From Pseudomonas sp. BN417 (GTDB taxonomy: Bacteria > Pseudomonadota > Gammaproteobacteria > Pseudomonadales > Pseudomonadaceae): DNA of 51,296 nt. A model generated the notes under the pieces. It worked only from the letters and a program-made list of their open reading frames with translations. It was not told where the DNA came from and did no database searches. The DNA lies in contig NZ_SSOJ01000125.1 in NCBI RefSeq assembly GCF_029871205.1, forward strand, positions 1 to 51,296, given 5' to 3'. The position numbers and the translations under genes were made by a program. This document shows positions 40,201 to 48,343 of the stretch, in pieces; positions within the stretch are counted from its first letter, which is position 1; each line of letters begins with the position of its first letter.

Positions 40201-41025
40201 CTAGACCGCCGTCCGCAAGGGTTCCGGATCGTCGCGCTGGCCGGCCAGGTCGCGGACGAAGAGGCCGAGCAGCTCCGACTGGCTGCCGATGCCGAGCTTG
40301 GCGTAGATGTTCTTGCGGTGGATCTTCACCGTGCCCGGGCTGATGGCCAGGTGTTCGGCCACCGAGGCGCTGGAGTGGCCGCGCAGAAGCATCTGCACCA
40401 CTTCCTGTTCGCGGGCCGTCAGCACATGGGCGCCGAACTGGTCGAAGGCTTCGCGGATCTTGTAGTCCAGGTCCTGCACCGGGCGCGGCGCATGGGCGCG
40501 GCAGAGCTCCCAGGCTTCGTTCACCACTTGCTCCACCACCGGCTGGGCGCAATCCAGCAATTGCATCTCGTCGCGGCTGTACGCCGGGCTGCAAGTGCTG
40601 CGCATCAGCGAAAGCACCGCCTTGGCGCCCTCGGCCAGGTCGACGAAGAAGGCGATCTCCTCGGTCAGGCCGGTCTGCTGGTAGTAGGTGACGTAGTACT
40701 CGCCCAGGTAGAAATGGTCCGGGGCGAACTGGCGCAGGCGCCAGAGGCCGGGGGCCTGGTTGCGGGTGCAGGCGAGGTAGAAGGGATCGAGCAGGTAGGG
40801 GCCGACCTGGTAGTCCTCGACGTAGACGTGGCGCTTGTCCGGCGGAAAGGTGTCGAACAGGGCCAGTGGCCGGTGGTTGCCTTCATAGACGAAGAGCACG
40901 AAATGGTCGATATGGCAGACCTGCTGCAGCCATTGGCTGAGCCCGAGCAGCCGGGCCCGGCCTGCCGGTTGGGCAAGCAGGTGGGCGACACCGGAGGTCC
41001 AGTGCTTGAGTTCCTTGTGGCGCAT
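40201..41025 (-). CDS. LuxR-type helix-turn-helix transcriptional regulator
   Basis: The 274-residue protein ends in a LuxR/GerE helix-turn-helix: LTAREQEVVQMLLRGHSSAS and VAEHLAISPGTVKIHRKNIY (about residues 200-240), followed by AKLGIGSQSELLGLF. The first 190 residues resemble no autoinducer-binding domain I recognise and may be a sensory or GAF-like domain. It lies upstream of, and on the same strand as, the pot/aldehyde dehydrogenase operon, so it is the likely regulator. ATG at 41025 was chosen over an upstream TTG. Confidence 0.87.
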   Translation of the reverse strand: MRHKELKHWTSGVAHLLAQPAGRARLLGLSQWLQQVCHIDHFVLFVYEGNHRPLALFDTFPPDKRHVYVEDYQVGPYLLDPFYLACTRNQAPGLWRLRQFAPDHFYLGEYYVTYYQQTGLTEEIAFFVDLAEGAKAVLSLMRSTCSPAYSRDEMQLLDCAQPVVEQVVNEAWELCRAHAPRPVQDLDYKIREAFDQFGAHVLTAREQEVVQMLLRGHSSASVAEHLAISPGTVKIHRKNIYAKLGIGSQSELLGLFVRDLAGQRDDPEPLRTAV

Positions 41026-41254
41026 GGGGGAAGTGCCTGAGGTTGGGCTGCGCTTCAATCACTATAGGCGTTCAGCATTTCGCACAAAAATGCAGGAAGT
41101 GAGCCAATATCCTGAAAGCCCTGCCAGCCGCTCTGGCGCGGGGATGGCTGCCGGCCGCCCTCTTCCGTCCGGGTAGCTGCTGCCCCGGAAGGCGTCACCC
41201 AATGCCACAAAAGGGGTGGTTCATATTTGGGTAGGTCCGCGCAGCCGGGTACGG

Positions 41255-41301
41255 CCCTCTCCCCCAGCCCCTCTCCCGCAAGCGGTAGAGGGGTGACTCG
41301 C
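41255..41301. repeat. CCCTCTCCC-type hairpin repeat
   Basis: CCCTCTCCCCCAGCCCCTCTCCC is followed after CGCAAGCGG by TAGAGGGGTGACTCGCG, the inverted relation to the copies at 98-141 and 8271-8318. Confidence 0.55.
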
Positions 41302-41359
41302 GCTGGCAAGGGCCAAACAAGTCTGAAGCCCAAACAGGTCTGGAGCCAGAAAGAGAAAG

Positions 41360-41600
41360 GTGGGGCGAGGACTTCGCCCCTTCAGGAGGCCGAGCGGAAT
41401 CGCTGTGTAAGGGGATGAGCGGCATGGATGCCGCGAGAGGCGCGCAGGGCCATGGATGGCCCTTCGCGCCGTGCCCCTGGAACAGCGATGGAGAGAGGGA
41501 ACCCCGGCGAAGCTGGGGCCGGATGCAGGGGCAAGCCCTCTTGGTTACTTCTGGGGCGACTGCCAGAAGTGACTCGCCGGGAGGCGAAACAGAGATACGA
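41360..41600 (+). ncRNA. hairpin-rich intergenic element, possible structured RNA
   Basis: Successive perfect hairpins occur on one strand: GGGGCGA-ggact-TCGCCCC (41362-41380), GGCAtggaTGCC (41421-41432), a nested GGCGCG...GGGCCATggATGGCCC...CGCGCC (41439-41470), CCCCGGC-gaa-GCTGGGG (41502-41518), and ACTTCTGG-N8-CCAGAAGT (41547-41570) inside TTGGTTACTTCTGG...AGTGACTCGCC. The last motif resembles a short sequence that I recall as repeated in many Pseudomonas and Xanthomonas intergenic regions. The 41026-41647 gap has no supported protein gene. Whether it is transcribed is unknown. Confidence 0.4.
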
Positions 41601-41647
41601 AACCCACTCAGTAATGAACTGAGCAACAAGACTCCAAGCGAACTCCC

Positions 41648-42967
41648 TCAACCTTTCTTCGCCTTGCCGAAGCCCGGTGCCTTGCGCACCGCCTTGACCT
41701 TGGGCTTCTCGCTGTCGATCCAGCGGCCGAGGGCCGCCGCCTTGCCGGCACTGGCCTGGGGCTCCTTGGGCTTCTTGGGTTTCTTAGGCTTCTTCAGCAC
41801 CTGGCCGCTGGCGTCGGTCTGCGGCACCCGGTGGTCGGGGATGAAGCCCGGCTCTTCGCGGCGTTGCAAGGTCTGACGCGTCAGCACCTCGATGGCAGCC
41901 AGCAATTGCACCTCGTCGGCGCAGACCAGGGATACCGCCTCGCCGGTGGCGCCGGCGCGGCCGGTGCGGCCGATGCGGTGGACATAGTCCTCGGCCACTA
42001 TGGGCAGGTCGAAATTGACCACCAGGGGCAGGTCGTCGATATCCAGGCCACGGGCCGCCACATCGGTGGCCACCAGCACCTGTACTTCATTGTCCTTGAA
42101 CCGCTGCAACGCGCGCAGGCGGGACGGCTGCGGCTTGTCGCCATGGATGGCGTCGGCGCTGACGCCCTGGGCCTGGAGCTCGTCTACCAGCTGGTCGACG
42201 CCCTTGCGGGTCTTGGCGAAGACCAGCACCTGGCCCCAGTTACGCTCGCCCAGCAGGTGCACGAAGAGTTCACTCTTGCGCTTCTTGTCCACCGGGATCA
42301 GCCACTGGCGCACGCTCTTGGCCGCCGCGTTGCGCGGGCTGACCTCGATGGACAGCGGGTTGCGCAGCAGCTCGCGGGCCATCTGGCGAATGGCGTCGGA
42401 GAAGGTGGCGGAGAACAGCAGGGTCTGGCGGCGCTTCGGCAATGCGGCGAAGAGTTCGTCCAGCTCACGGGCGAAGCCCAGGTCGAGCATGCGGTCGGCC
42501 TCGTCCAGCACCAGCGCCTGCAGCTGGTCGAACTTCACCGCGTTCTGCCGATAGAGGTCGAGCAGCCGGCCGGGCGTGGCGACCAGGATGTCGATGCCCT
42601 TGCGCAGCTTCATCATCTGCGGGTTGATGCTCACTCCGCCGTACACCGCGTAATTGCGCAGCGGCAAGTGCTGGCCATAGACGCGGAAGCTCTCGTTGAC
42701 CTGTTCGGCCAGCTCACGGGTGGGCACCAACACCAGGGCGCGTACCGAGTTGCTGGCCACCTGCGGGCCTTCCTGGGTCAGGCGCTGCAACAGCGGCAGG
42801 GCAAAGCCGGCGGTCTTGCCGGTGCCGGTCTGGGCCGCGGCCATCAGGTCGCGGCCCTTGAGGACGGCGGGAATCGCCTCGGCCTGCACCGGCGATGGGG
42901 TCTGGTAGCCGAGCGCTTCGGTCGCGCGCAGCAGGGGTTCGATCAGGCCGAGGGAAGCGAAGGTCAT
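41648..42967 (-). CDS. DEAD-box RNA helicase (RhlE-like)
   Basis: The 439-residue protein has all helicase motifs: Q-motif PSPVQAEAIP, AAQTGTGKTA (about residue 43), PTRELAEQV, VATPGRLLDLY, DEAD (about 155), SATF, VATDVAARGLD and HRIGRTGRAG. The C-terminal 60 residues are lysine- and proline-rich (KKPKKPKKPKEP), an RNA-binding tail of the RhlE type. It would unwind RNA in ribosome assembly or mRNA decay. It lies 61 bases downstream of the EamA gene and may have its own promoter. Confidence 0.94.
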   Translation of the reverse strand: MTFASLGLIEPLLRATEALGYQTPSPVQAEAIPAVLKGRDLMAAAQTGTGKTAGFALPLLQRLTQEGPQVASNSVRALVLVPTRELAEQVNESFRVYGQHLPLRNYAVYGGVSINPQMMKLRKGIDILVATPGRLLDLYRQNAVKFDQLQALVLDEADRMLDLGFARELDELFAALPKRRQTLLFSATFSDAIRQMARELLRNPLSIEVSPRNAAAKSVRQWLIPVDKKRKSELFVHLLGERNWGQVLVFAKTRKGVDQLVDELQAQGVSADAIHGDKPQPSRLRALQRFKDNEVQVLVATDVAARGLDIDDLPLVVNFDLPIVAEDYVHRIGRTGRAGATGEAVSLVCADEVQLLAAIEVLTRQTLQRREEPGFIPDHRVPQTDASGQVLKKPKKPKKPKEPQASAGKAAALGRWIDSEKPKVKAVRKAPGFGKAKKG

Positions 42968-43028
42968 GGGGGCAGCCGTAGTATGCGGAAAAGCCGCGAT
43001 TCTAGCAGGCCGCCCCGGCCCTCCGGGA

Positions 43029-43955
43029 TCAGTTGGTCTGCTCTTGCAGCCCTTGGGCCTTGCGCACCTGCTCTTCCTTGCGCTCGCGCCATTGCGGCAG
43101 GCCGATCAACACCACGGCGCCGATGATCACCAGCATGGCCAGGCCTTCCTCGATGCCGACGGTCTCGCCGGCGAAGCCGATACCCAATAGCACCGCCACC
43201 ACAGGGTTGACGTAGGCATAGCTGGTGGCCGCGGCCGGGCGCACGTTCTTCAGCAGGTAGAGATAGGAGCTGAAGGCGATGATCGAGCCGAAGACGATCA
43301 GATAGACCAGCGCGCCCCAGCCGGCGGCGGTGGGCGCGGCGACCATGCGCTCGCCGCTGAGCAGGCTGCCGGCCAACAAGGCAACGCCGCCAGCGAGCAT
43401 TTCCACGGCACTGGCCATGGGGCCGGCGGGCAGCTTGAGGTTCTTGCTCCACATGGAGCCGAAGGACCAGGCCGCCGCAGCGAAGATGATCAGCACCGCA
43501 CCCAGCGGGCTGGCCTGGAGGTTGGAACCCAGGTTGAGCAGGCCGATGCCGACCAGCCCGAGGAGGATGCCGGACCATTCCAGGCGCGTGGTGCGCTGCC
43601 CCCAGATCAGCCCGAGCAGCAGGGCGAACAGCGGCACGGTGGCCACGGCCAGGGCCGCGACGCCCGAGGCCACGCCCAGGTCCTCGGCCAGGGTCACGCC
43701 GCCATTGCCGCAGCTGAGCAGGAGGAAACCGATGGCGGCGGCGGACTTCCATTCCTGCCAGCTCGGGTTGGGCACCCCGCGCCAGCGCAGGAAGCCGTAC
43801 ATCAGGGCACCGGCGACCACGAAGCGGATGCCGGCCATCAACAGCGGCGGCCAGGACTCGACGCCGATGCGGATCGCGAGGTAGGTGGAGCCCCAGATCA
43901 GGTAGAGGGCGATGAAGGCACCTATCAGCAGAAGGGGAACGCGGCGCGCAGGCAT
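43029..43955 (-). CDS. EamA family drug/metabolite transporter (exporter)
   Basis: The 308-residue protein has ten membrane segments in two EamA repeats; IALYLIWGSTYLAIRIG opens the first, and VALLLGIGFAGETVGIEEGLAML marks the last, as in YedA-like exporters. Substrates are usually amino acids or metabolites. It is divergent from an Lrp-family regulator with a perfect palindrome between them, a common arrangement in which the regulator senses the exported amino acid. Confidence 0.92.
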   Translation of the reverse strand: MPARRVPLLLIGAFIALYLIWGSTYLAIRIGVESWPPLLMAGIRFVVAGALMYGFLRWRGVPNPSWQEWKSAAAIGFLLLSCGNGGVTLAEDLGVASGVAALAVATVPLFALLLGLIWGQRTTRLEWSGILLGLVGIGLLNLGSNLQASPLGAVLIIFAAAAWSFGSMWSKNLKLPAGPMASAVEMLAGGVALLAGSLLSGERMVAAPTAAGWGALVYLIVFGSIIAFSSYLYLLKNVRPAAATSYAYVNPVVAVLLGIGFAGETVGIEEGLAMLVIIGAVVLIGLPQWRERKEEQVRKAQGLQEQTN

Positions 43956-44014
43956 GATCGGAACTCGACACAGGCAGGATTGAAGTGTCTATTCTAAGTA
44001 AGGTGATGAGCGCG

Positions 44015-44037
44015 GAATAAGGACGAAAGCCTTATTC
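44015..44037. promoter_or_regulatory. operator-like palindrome between EamA exporter and Lrp regulator
   Basis: GAATAAGG-acgaaag-CCTTATTC is a perfect eight-base inverted repeat with a seven-base spacer (15 bases between arm centres), midway in the 161-base divergent region. The geometry fits an Lrp/AsnC-family binding site. A second inverted repeat, CCTCTG-N12-CAGAGG (44076-44099), lies just before the regulator's ribosome site. Confidence 0.6.
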
Positions 44038-44116
44038 ATTGCGTTATTAACCTTGGAAAGCACTGTTTTCTTGATCCTCTGCCGTTGATTCGACAGAGGC
44101 TGATTTCGGAGGTCCT

Positions 44117-44596
44117 GTGGACAAGTACGACCGCCTGCTGCTTGCGGCGCTTATCGAGAATGGCCGCGCGTCCTTCGCCGACCTGGCACGCCGGGTCAAC
44201 CTCTCGCCGCCGGCGGTGGCCGACCGGGTGGCCAAGCTGGAGGCCGCCGGGATCATCACCGGCTACCACGCCAGTGTGGACCTGGCGAAAGTGGGGCTGC
44301 CCATCGAATGCGTGATCGAACTGCGCATCACCGATCGCGACTACAAGCGGACCCAGGAAGCACTGGAAGATATTCCGCAACTCAACCTCTGTCACCGTGT
44401 CACCGGCGATGCCTGCCTGCTGATCAAGGCCGCCGTGGCCTCGATGCCGGAACTGCAGGATCTGATCGACCAGATCGGCAAGTTTGGCGCGACCAAGACT
44501 TCGCTGATCCTCTCCACGCCCTTCGAGCAAAGGATTCCCGGGGTGCTGCAGGAGCGCGGGGCGAAGGTGGAGACGCTGCGGACAGTGAAGGGTTGA
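44117..44596 (+). CDS. Lrp/AsnC family transcriptional regulator
   Basis: The 159-residue protein has an N-terminal helix-turn-helix (RASFADLARRVNLSPPAVADRVAKLE, in parts, residues about 15-40) and a C-terminal RAM effector domain with GDACLLIKAAV. Translation starts at GTG after GGAGG. It is divergent from the EamA exporter and probably controls both genes through the palindrome between them, with an amino acid as effector. Confidence 0.93.
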   Translation: MDKYDRLLLAALIENGRASFADLARRVNLSPPAVADRVAKLEAAGIITGYHASVDLAKVGLPIECVIELRITDRDYKRTQEALEDIPQLNLCHRVTGDACLLIKAAVASMPELQDLIDQIGKFGATKTSLILSTPFEQRIPGVLQERGAKVETLRTVKG

Positions 44597-44616
44597 AGCT
44601 ACACGCCGAAGCTCAC

Positions 44617-44704
44617 GTAGGTTGGTGCTGAGCCTGCGAAGCCCAACGCCCAGAGCCTCTGCGCCCGAAAATGTTGGGCCTCGCTCCGCTCGGCACCAAT
44701 CTAC
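44617..44704. repeat. GTAGGTTGG...CCTAC-type inverted repeat, copy 2
   Basis: GTAGGTTGGTGCTGAGCCTGC opens and GTTGGGCCTCGCTCCGCTC...CACCAATCTAC closes the element, matching the copy at 11208-11291. It lies between the convergent Lrp and exonuclease genes. Confidence 0.65.
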
Positions 44705-44718
44705 GGTAACGCGCTGCC

Positions 44719-45330
44719 TCACCCTGCCCGATGTCGCCTCAGCGCTTCGGGAATCTTCGCCGCCGGCACCTTCTGCAGGCTGCAGAACAGCTGGTGCGAG
44801 ACTTCGTTGATCCCATGCATGTCCCGCAGGCGACCGGCCAGGTGCAGGGTGAGGTTGGCTGCCATCTCGGCATCCGCCAGGGCGCGGTGAGCCTTGCCGG
44901 TATTGGGCAGGCGCGCCCAGGCGTTGAGGGTGCCGAGCTTGTGGTTGGGCGCCTCGGGCAGCAGGCGCCGCGCCAGCAGCAGGGAGCAGGCGAAGGCCTG
45001 GCGGCGGGTGCGGCCGATGCGCGCCAGTTCGAAGTCCCAGAACTTCTGGTCGAAGGAGGCGTTGTGCGCCAGCAGCGGCAGGTCACCGATGAAGTCGGCC
45101 GCCTCCTTCATCACCTGCGCCACGGGTGGCGCCTCCCGCAGCATGGCGGTGCTGATGCCGGTGAGGTTCTGGATGAAGGGGGGTACCGGGATGCCGGCGT
45201 TCATCAGGCTCTGGTAGCGGTCGACTATGCGCCCGCCGTCGAGGATGACCACGCCTATCTCGGTAGCGCGGCAGTCGTTGCCCGGCGTGATGCCGGTGGT
45301 TTCGAAGTCGATTACAGCTATGGGGTCCAC
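44719..45330 (-). CDS. DEDDh 3'-5' exonuclease (DnaQ-like)
   Basis: The 203-residue protein has the DEDDh exonuclease motifs: VIDFETTG (Asp and Glu, residues 6-13), NLTGIS, AHNASFDQKFWDFEL (Asp near 99) and HRALADAEMAA (His and Asp near 150). It is of the stand-alone PolC/epsilon-like type and would trim single-stranded DNA or RNA. The best start is GTG at 45330; the ATG further upstream lies inside the neighbouring gene. Its 5' end lies 25 bases after the NYN-domain gene. Confidence 0.9.
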   Translation of the reverse strand: MDPIAVIDFETTGITPGNDCRATEIGVVILDGGRIVDRYQSLMNAGIPVPPFIQNLTGISTAMLREAPPVAQVMKEAADFIGDLPLLAHNASFDQKFWDFELARIGRTRRQAFACSLLLARRLLPEAPNHKLGTLNAWARLPNTGKAHRALADAEMAANLTLHLAGRLRDMHGINEVSHQLFCSLQKVPAAKIPEALRRHRAG

Positions 45331-45355
45331 GGGTGATTCCAGGTCGGGATGGGGC

Positions 45356-45835
45356 TCAGTTGCGCAGCAGCAGGTTGCCTTCGATGGGCAGGTAGCGGTC
45401 GGCGGCACGGATCAGGGATTGCGCGGTCAGGCCGGGCACGCCATAGACCAGGGTCTCGACGCCATGGGCTTGGGCCACCCGCTCCAGCAGAAGGTCGAAA
45501 TCGCCGTCGCCCGAGGCCAGTACCACCTGGTCCACCCGGGGCGCTGCGTCGAGCACGTCGATGGTGATGCCGACGTCCCAGTCGCCCTTGGCCGAACCAT
45601 CGCTGCGCTGGATGAAAGGCTTGAGCTTCACCCGGAAGCCGAGGTTGCGCAGTATCTGCTGGAACTGCTGTTGCTTGGGGTCGCCACGGTCGATGGCATA
45701 GGCGTTGGCTTCGACTATCTCGCCTTCGGCGCTGACGCTCTGCCAGAAAACGCTGTAGTCGAAGTGACAGCCATAGGCGTGGCGCACCGTGTAATAGAGG
45801 TTCTGCACGTCGGCGAACACTGCGATTTTCTTCAA
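45356..45835 (-). CDS. NYN domain protein (LabA/DUF88, PIN-like)
   Basis: The 159-residue protein is a NYN domain: KKIAVFADVQNLYYTVR at the start, WDVGITIDVLDAAP near residue 83 and VVLASGDGDFDLLLERV near 100 carry the conserved aspartates of this PIN-like nuclease fold. An RNase role is likely but untested in this subfamily. TTG at 45835 is the best start, with GAGG seven bases ahead; ATG codons further upstream lie beyond the divergent gene's start. It precedes the exonuclease gene on the same strand. Confidence 0.85.
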   Translation of the reverse strand: MKKIAVFADVQNLYYTVRHAYGCHFDYSVFWQSVSAEGEIVEANAYAIDRGDPKQQQFQQILRNLGFRVKLKPFIQRSDGSAKGDWDVGITIDVLDAAPRVDQVVLASGDGDFDLLLERVAQAHGVETLVYGVPGLTAQSLIRAADRYLPIEGNLLLRN

Positions 45836-45920
45836 CGCGATACCTCGGCAGCTGGCTGGCGGCGGCTCGATAGGGGTAGATTGCGGCCAGTATGCCAGCC
45901 TCAGGGAGTGGAAAGTGGAT

Positions 45921-46493
45921 ATGACCGCGCAGAACTCGCCAGGTGCCCTGCTGATCATCGATCAGCAACAAGGCATCCGACGCCTGGACCGGCCCCGCAA
46001 CAACCCTGACGCCGAAACCCAAATCGCCGCACTGCTGGCGCACTGGCGCCGGGCCGGCTGGCCGCTGGTGCATATCCGCCACATTTCCCGCGAGGCGGAT
46101 TCGGTATTCGCCCCGGGCCAGCCCGGCGCGCTGTTCCAGCCGGAGCTGGCGCCACGAGAGCGCGAGCAGGTGCTGGAGAAGAATGTCCCCGATGCCTTCG
46201 CCAACAGCGGCCTGGAGCGCTGGCTGCGGGTGCGCGGCATCGAGGCGGTGGTGGTAGTGGGCGTGGCCAGCGAGAACTCGGTGGAAGCCACGGCGCGCAG
46301 CGCCGGCAACCTGGGCTTCGCCACGACCGTGGTGACAGACGCCTGCTACACCTTCGCCAAGCCCGACTTCGCCGGTCGCCCGCGCAGCGCCGAGGAAGTG
46401 CACGACATGGCCATGGCCAACCTGCATGGCGAGTACGCCGAGGTGGTCCGGGCCGAGGCGCTGCTGGCGAGCGGACCGACGCCCTTACAGTAG
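45921..46493 (+). CDS. isochorismatase-fold cysteine hydrolase homologue with Ser in place of Cys
   Basis: The 190-residue protein has the isochorismatase fold: D14 in LLIIDQQQG, K87 in LEKNVPDAF, and the usual nucleophile position is S120 in VASENSVEATARSAGNLGF, where typical members have cysteine (T-x-x-C-V). A branch of the family with this NSVEATAR pattern exists by my recollection, so this is likely a natural subtype rather than an error. Substrate and activity are unknown. A GTG two codons upstream is an equally possible start. It is divergent from the NYN gene. Confidence 0.86.
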   Translation: MTAQNSPGALLIIDQQQGIRRLDRPRNNPDAETQIAALLAHWRRAGWPLVHIRHISREADSVFAPGQPGALFQPELAPREREQVLEKNVPDAFANSGLERWLRVRGIEAVVVVGVASENSVEATARSAGNLGFATTVVTDACYTFAKPDFAGRPRSAEEVHDMAMANLHGEYAEVVRAEALLASGPTPLQ

Positions 46494-46649
46494 ACGTCTA
46501 TAGTTGCAGCTAACCCCGCGGATCCTCAGAACGGGGAATACGCCGAGACCCACCGCATGGGCCTGTTGCAGGGAGCAAGGCGCCCGCCATGGCAGGCGGC
46601 GTCGTCAAGCAGTCACTCCAGCGCAGGCCGTGCCCCAGGCAATAATCCG

Positions 46650-47375
46650 ATGCGCGCCCATGGATGCTGGCTGCTCGCCCTGCTGCTGCTCTCCTCCCCT
46701 GGCCATGCCGAAGCTCGCCTGGTATTCAGTGCCTTCCCCGACCAGGGCCTGCCACTGTTCCAGATCTGCCAGCGCATCCTGGTGGAAGCTTACGGCCAGC
46801 TGGGCATCAGCATCGAAACCCGCGCCGCGCCGGCTGCCCGTGCGCTGCAGTACGCCGAACGCGGCCTGAATGACGGCGAACTGTGCCGCACCAACCTGAT
46901 CTCCGAGCAGCGCAGCGACCTGCTGCTGATCCGCACCCCGTTGTTCGAATCCTATACGGTGGCCTTCGCCAACCGCCCGCTGCAACTGCGCGGCTGGTCC
47001 AGCCTCAAGCCCTACCTGGTGGGTTTCGAGCGTGGCAAGGCGGCCCTGGAACTTCGCCTGAAAGGGGTCCGCCTGTCGCCATCCAACGGCGTGGAGAATG
47101 GCATGCGCAAGCTGGCCGGCGGCCGCGTCGACGTGCATGTGGAGGATTACTACTCGGGCATGTGCTTCCTGCGCCAGAACGGCATGCGCGGCATCCAGCC
47201 CCTGCATCCGGTGCTGGAGCGCTTCTCCATGCATCACTACCTCAATCCCCGCCATCGCGAGCTGGCGCCGCGCCTGGAGGAAGTCCTGCAGCACATGGCG
47301 AAGAGCGGCCGCCTGCAGCAAATCGAACACCAGGTGCTGGCGGAAGCCGGACTGGATGACCTCAGCCCTCCCTGA
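46650..47375 (+). CDS. periplasmic solute-binding-like protein (SBP_bac_3 type)
   Basis: The 241-residue protein has a signal peptide (residues about 1-20, HGCWLLALLLLSSPGHA) followed by a type 3 binding-protein fold with LVFSAFPDQGLPLFQICQRIL (in two parts) and AGGRVDVHVEDYYSGM. No permease or ATPase gene is adjacent, so it is an orphan binding protein. Its ligand is unknown. The chosen ATG begins the signal peptide; an earlier ATG would place 31 unlike residues before it. Confidence 0.8.
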   Translation: MRAHGCWLLALLLLSSPGHAEARLVFSAFPDQGLPLFQICQRILVEAYGQLGISIETRAAPAARALQYAERGLNDGELCRTNLISEQRSDLLLIRTPLFESYTVAFANRPLQLRGWSSLKPYLVGFERGKAALELRLKGVRLSPSNGVENGMRKLAGGRVDVHVEDYYSGMCFLRQNGMRGIQPLHPVLERFSMHHYLNPRHRELAPRLEEVLQHMAKSGRLQQIEHQVLAEAGLDDLSPP

Positions 47376-47577
47376 GCCCTTGTCATGACGCACCCTGACC
47401 ACGTCCGGCCCGCCATGGTGCACCCTGGAGGCGGCCACCGCCGACCTCGCCCGACTGCTCCCGGCGTTGCCCAACCGGGTACTGCGCTATCGTTCCGCCT
47501 GAGGTTGCCTTTGGAGGCGGCCGTGGCTTGGGCTAAAGTGCGCAAGACCTTCTGCCGCAAGATGTGAATGCCCGCTG

Positions 47578-48240
47578 ATGAACCCGTTTGAGCTGCTGCG
47601 CGACTCTTGGTACTTCTTTTCCCGCAACGTCGGCGAGATCGTCCTGCTCTGCCTGCCGGCGATCCTCATCGAAGCCATCTCCCAGCAGGGCCTGATCGCC
47701 TGGCTCGGCCCGGACAAGTCCCAGGGCGCGTCCATAGTGGTCAGCATGCTGTTCTATCCGGTCTACGTCGGCGCGCTGATCATCTTCGTCGACAGCCGCA
47801 GCCACCGTATCCGCCTGAAGCCCAGGCAGGTCATGGAGATGGCACTGTTCCGCTGGCCATCCTTCGCCGTGCTGGCGGCCATCAGCACCCTGCTGATCAT
47901 GGTCGGCGTCTGGATGCTGATCCTTCCCGGCGTCTACGTGATGATCAAGCTGGCCTTCGCTGAATACCTGCTGGTGCTGGAGGGCAAGTCGCCGCTGGAC
48001 GCCATCAAGGAAAGCTTCGAGCTCACCAAGGGGCATTTCTTCACCATCCTGTCCTGCGTGCTGCTGGTGATGGGACCGATCTGGCTGGTGGACTGGTTCG
48101 CCTACGGCGAGCTGGGGGATAGCCCGGACCCGGTGGGCACCGTGCTGCTGGAGAGCTTCAACAGCTTCTTCCAGCTGTTCGTCAGCGTCGCCCTGTACCG
48201 GATGTTCACCCTGGTGACCGAGAGGGCGACGGAGCAGTGA
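47578..48240 (+). CDS. YciC family inner membrane protein
   Basis: The 220-residue protein has about six membrane segments and the UPF0259/YciC features SWYFFSRNVGEIVLLCLPAIL near the start (split here as residues 10-30), DAIKESFELTKGHFFTIL near 142 and a short C-terminal tail. The function of the family is unknown. It stands alone between the binding-protein gene and a VOC gene. Confidence 0.87.
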   Translation: MNPFELLRDSWYFFSRNVGEIVLLCLPAILIEAISQQGLIAWLGPDKSQGASIVVSMLFYPVYVGALIIFVDSRSHRIRLKPRQVMEMALFRWPSFAVLAAISTLLIMVGVWMLILPGVYVMIKLAFAEYLLVLEGKSPLDAIKESFELTKGHFFTILSCVLLVMGPIWLVDWFAYGELGDSPDPVGTVLLESFNSFFQLFVSVALYRMFTLVTERATEQ

Positions 48241-48343
48241 TCCGCGTCCAGCAGGCTGTTGCAAACTGTGGCGAGGGAAGGCCGGCGGAGTAGTTATTCA
48301 ATCGCCTGCTAGGCTTGCTGGTCCATTCAAGGAGGATTCCAGC

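Noticed and set aside
47385-47567. A 60-codon frame between the binding-protein and yciC genes
   Set aside because: No ribosome site of note, no recognisable domain, and it ends in the yciC leader.
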